From DASCNA01 sp036011305 (lineage in GTDB: Bacteria; Verrucomicrobiota; Lentisphaeria; Victivallales; GWF2-38-69): a stretch of DNA of 64,000 bases. The notes below the pieces were generated by a model. The model searched no databases and was not told the origin of the DNA. It saw only the letters and a program-made list of their open reading frames with translations. Below are positions 62,178 through 64,000 of the stretch, piece after piece; within the stretch, counting starts at the first letter, position 1; every line of letters starts with the position of its first letter. The stretch lies in the NCBI GenBank assembly GCA_036011305.1, contig DASCNA010000066.1:7835-71834 (forward strand). Direction: 5' to 3'. The position numbers and the translations under genes were made by a program.

Positions 62178-62225
62178 TAAAATTTGCGTAATATCGATAA
62201 TGTCAGTCATTAAATTCTTTTTAAA

Positions 62226-62495
62226 GTGGAAATCAATAAGAAAAATAAATATCCTGTGTTAGATATTGAGAAGTGCAGAAAATGCAGAAAGTGTATTGAA
62301 ATCTGTCCTGCCAATGCAATATTTATGTCGTTTAATAACTGTTGTGCCAAATGTATAAAATATTGTTTAAGTATGGATGTTCCCTGTCATCCCGGGGAAA
62401 TAAGATTTTCATATAAGTTTTGTAATGCATGCGGCATATGTATAGGTAGCTGTCCGGAAAAAGCAATATACTGGTTTGAAATTGATAATATTTAA
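62226..62495 (+). CDS. Ferredoxin with two [4Fe-4S] motifs and extra cysteines
   Basis: An 89-residue electron carrier. Two C-x2-C-x2-C-x3-C-P motifs are present (C17, C20, C23, C27 and C66, C69, C72, C76). Between them lie five more cysteines (C39, C40, C43, C47, C54), more than a standard clostridial ferredoxin, so a third site or a zinc site is possible. The start is a GTG at 62226 with no good ribosome site; no ATG lies upstream in frame, so the exact start is uncertain. Suggests anaerobic redox metabolism. Confidence 0.82.
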   Translation: MEINKKNKYPVLDIEKCRKCRKCIEICPANAIFMSFNNCCAKCIKYCLSMDVPCHPGEIRFSYKFCNACGICIGSCPEKAIYWFEIDNI

Positions 62496-62519
62496 TATTA
62501 GTAAAAGATATATTTAACT

Positions 62520-63155
62520 ATGTGCAGAGCAGTAAAAGTAATTTTAGTTCGCCATGGAGAAACCATATGGAATACAGAAGGTCGAATCCATGGACATTCA
62601 GATTCCTCTTTAACTAAAGATGGAATATTGCAGGCTGATAAGACAGGAGAAAGATTAACTGAATTGAACATTGGTGAAATTTATTCAAGTGATCTTGGAC
62701 GTACAATGCAGACAGCTGCGATTATTAATGAGCATCTAAACTTAAAAATAACTCCTGTTAGTTGCTTGCGAGAAAGAAAGTATGGTTTACTTGAAGGAGT
62801 AGCCTTTTCTGAACTTCAAAGTTTATATCCTGAAATAAGAGAAAAATTATATTCACGTAATCCTGAATATGAAATACCTAATGGAGAAAGCTTAAACATT
62901 TTTTCTGAAAGAGTTTACGATTGCATTAATCATATTGCAGAAAATACATCTTTTAAAACAATTTTACTAATAATTCATGGCGGTGTACTTGAATGTTTCC
63001 TGTATAAAGTTATAGGTTTAAAGTTGAATGTAAAAAGAAAATTTTCTTTATATAATTCTTCTATTAATATCTTTTCACTTAATAGGGGAGTTTGGGAGCT
63101 TGATTTGTGGGGCTCAATAGAACATTTAGATACAAGTAATAGTTTAAGCCTTTAG
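62520..63155 (+). CDS. Histidine phosphatase (phosphoglycerate-mutase-like)
   Basis: A 211-residue member of the histidine phosphatase superfamily. The phospho-histidine motif LVRHGETIWN is at residues 9-18, YSSDLGRTMQTA near 55, the acid in LRERKYGLLEG near 84, and the second histidine in IIHGGV near 150. The GpmB/CobC-like layout does not reveal the substrate (phosphosugar, alpha-ribazole phosphate and others are all possible). It starts 24 bp after the ferredoxin stop and converges, only 4 bp apart, with the SpoIIE phosphatase gene. Confidence 0.9.
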   Translation: MCRAVKVILVRHGETIWNTEGRIHGHSDSSLTKDGILQADKTGERLTELNIGEIYSSDLGRTMQTAAIINEHLNLKITPVSCLRERKYGLLEGVAFSELQSLYPEIREKLYSRNPEYEIPNGESLNIFSERVYDCINHIAENTSFKTILLIIHGGVLECFLYKVIGLKLNVKRKFSLYNSSINIFSLNRGVWELDLWGSIEHLDTSNSLSL

Positions 63156-63159
63156 CTGA

Positions 63160-64000
63160 TTATTTTCTTTTCAGCATAAGCAGAGTAATGTCATCAAACC
63201 TGTTTCCAGATTGATATTCGAGTACACTGCTGATAAGAGTTTCTCCAAGATTTTTGAGACTGGTGTTATTCTGTAAAGTGAACTGTTGTACAACCTTGTC
63301 CAAGCCGTATTCAATATTGTTCTGGTCAGGAGCCTCTATTATTCCATCTGTGAACAATGCAAATGTATCCCCAGATTCCAGTTTGGCTTTTGCCGTTTTG
63401 TATTTTGCACTGTTATTAATTCCGATTAATGAATTATTTAAGATCCCAGAGGCAGTTATATTATTATCATGTGTAGCTAATATGTATTCGTGGTGTCCGC
63501 CATTAGCATAAGTAAGTACACCGGATTTGACATTGTAAAATACTAAATATATTGTGAGAAACATACAGGATTCATTATTTTTACACAATATTTTATTTGC
63601 TTCTTCAAGTGCTGTTCCTGGATCTGTAACACCTGTAGTAAAACAAACATTTTTTATAATTGCCTTAGCCATACTCATATAAAAAGCGGCAGTAATTCCT
63701 TTCCCTGAAACATCAGCTAAAACAAGTCCAAGCATATTCTCATTTAAATAGAAGAAATCGTAGAAATCTCCTGACATGTTTTTTGCAGGTATTAATTTAG
63801 CATACAGTTCAAATTCTTCTCTTATAAATTCATCGGTAATTTTAGGGAGAATGGAGTTTTGAAGTTCACCGGCTATTTTAAGTTCTGTTTCAATTATATT
63901 TCTATTTGTTACTTCCTGCTCTAAGTTTTTAGTATATAAAATCAGTTCTTTTCCCATGTCCTTAATGCTTTCAGATAAATCGTTAATTTCACCTAAAGCG
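63160..64000 (-). CDS. HAMP-SpoIIE (PP2C-type) serine phosphatase, 5' part beyond the window
   Basis: The frame continues through the right edge: upstream of the ATG at 63957 it reads ALGEINDLSESIKD, the typical second half of a HAMP domain, so the true start lies outside. Then comes a coiled coil (LILYTKNLEQEV and IIETELKIAGELQNSILP), and a full SpoIIE phosphatase domain: AKNMSGDFYDFFYL, GLVLADVSGKGITAAFYMSM, TYANGGHHEY, TFALFTDGIIEA and the final RFDDITLLML with the last metal aspartate. The protein is probably a membrane sensor that dephosphorylates a STAS antagonist. A candidate partner is the STAS protein at 7760-8062. Confidence 0.9.
   Translation of the reverse strand, partial: ALGEINDLSESIKDMGKELILYTKNLEQEVTNRNIIETELKIAGELQNSILPKITDEFIREEFELYAKLIPAKNMSGDFYDFFYLNENMLGLVLADVSGKGITAAFYMSMAKAIIKNVCFTTGVTDPGTALEEANKILCKNNESCMFLTIYLVFYNVKSGVLTYANGGHHEYILATHDNNITASGILNNSLIGINNSAKYKTAKAKLESGDTFALFTDGIIEAPDQNNIEYGLDKVVQQFTLQNNTSLKNLGETLISSVLEYQSGNRFDDITLLMLKRK

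Noticed and set aside
1..64000. Mobile elements, phage genes, CRISPR arrays, tRNA and rRNA genes
   Set aside because: None found by eye: no transposase or integrase motifs, no regularly spaced repeats of CRISPR type, and no tRNA cloverleaf or rRNA-like GC-rich block.

Overview
The window is a very AT-rich bacterial chromosome segment. It carries a normal set of housekeeping genes (ftsA-ftsZ, tyrS, fabF, metF, yicC, a pabB-pabC fusion, trmO, a family B DNA polymerase) mixed with many secreted, lipoprotein, efflux and regulatory genes. Lipobox-bearing proteins, two EmrAB-like efflux systems and many Sec-type signal peptides point to a Gram-negative cell. The DUF134/NifX pair and a 2x[4Fe-4S] ferredoxin are typical of anaerobes. 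The phylum cannot be fixed from the sequence alone. The divergent FtsZ and the LA_2272-like surface repeats at the left edge would fit a Lentisphaerota/PVC-type organism, but that is a guess. I saw no rRNA, tRNA, CRISPR array, transposase or phage gene.

Layout. 0-8 kb: the end of a surface-repeat protein, a FAH hydrolase plus SBF-type transporter operon, a lipoprotein, ftsA-ftsZ, tyrS and a STAS-domain protein. 8-15 kb: an HD phosphohydrolase; then an unknown 532-aa protein, a dipeptide epimerase and an N-acyl-D-amino-acid deacylase in one likely operon (use of D-amino-acid or muropeptide fragments); a lipoprotein; a gluconolactonase-like protein. 15-32.6 kb: two paralogous efflux modules (HlyD, MFS, TetR) in opposite orientation, an extra tetR and a decayed tetR. 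Between them lie an exported small heat-shock-like protein, a minimal membrane-fusion-like protein, an esterase, a family B polymerase with an unknown partner, yicC and pabBC. 32.8-45.3 kb: a cluster of secreted proteins (GDSL lipase, thaumatin/GH64-like protein, a large possible beta-pore former, two small secreted proteins), two intact HTH-multiPAS regulators and decayed pieces of further regulators. 45-57 kb: metF, a metallophosphoesterase, a stand-alone MutS-like ATPase, a 27-residue-repeat protein, an SDR plus methyltransferase pair, a ferritin-like protein, and a CoA-transferase plus enoyl-CoA-hydratase-family pair. 57-64 kb: a third HTH-PAS regulator, two tandem four-helix membrane paralogues, fabF, trmO, DUF134-nifX, a hotdog thioesterase, a ferredoxin, a histidine phosphatase, and a HAMP-SpoIIE phosphatase that runs off the right edge.

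Themes. (1) The genome is littered with recent gene wreckage: a tetR, an HTH-PAS head and a PAS tail can all be read by eye against intact paralogues in the same window. This suggests ongoing duplication and decay. (2) The secreted cluster interleaved with HTH-PAS sensors is the best candidate for an undescribed, signal-controlled secretome locus. (3) Two small or odd coding units deserve attention: a 26-residue, strongly amphipathic cationic peptide with its own terminator, and a solenoid-like protein made of exact 27-residue repeats. All functional calls rest on motif recognition by eye; no database search was run.
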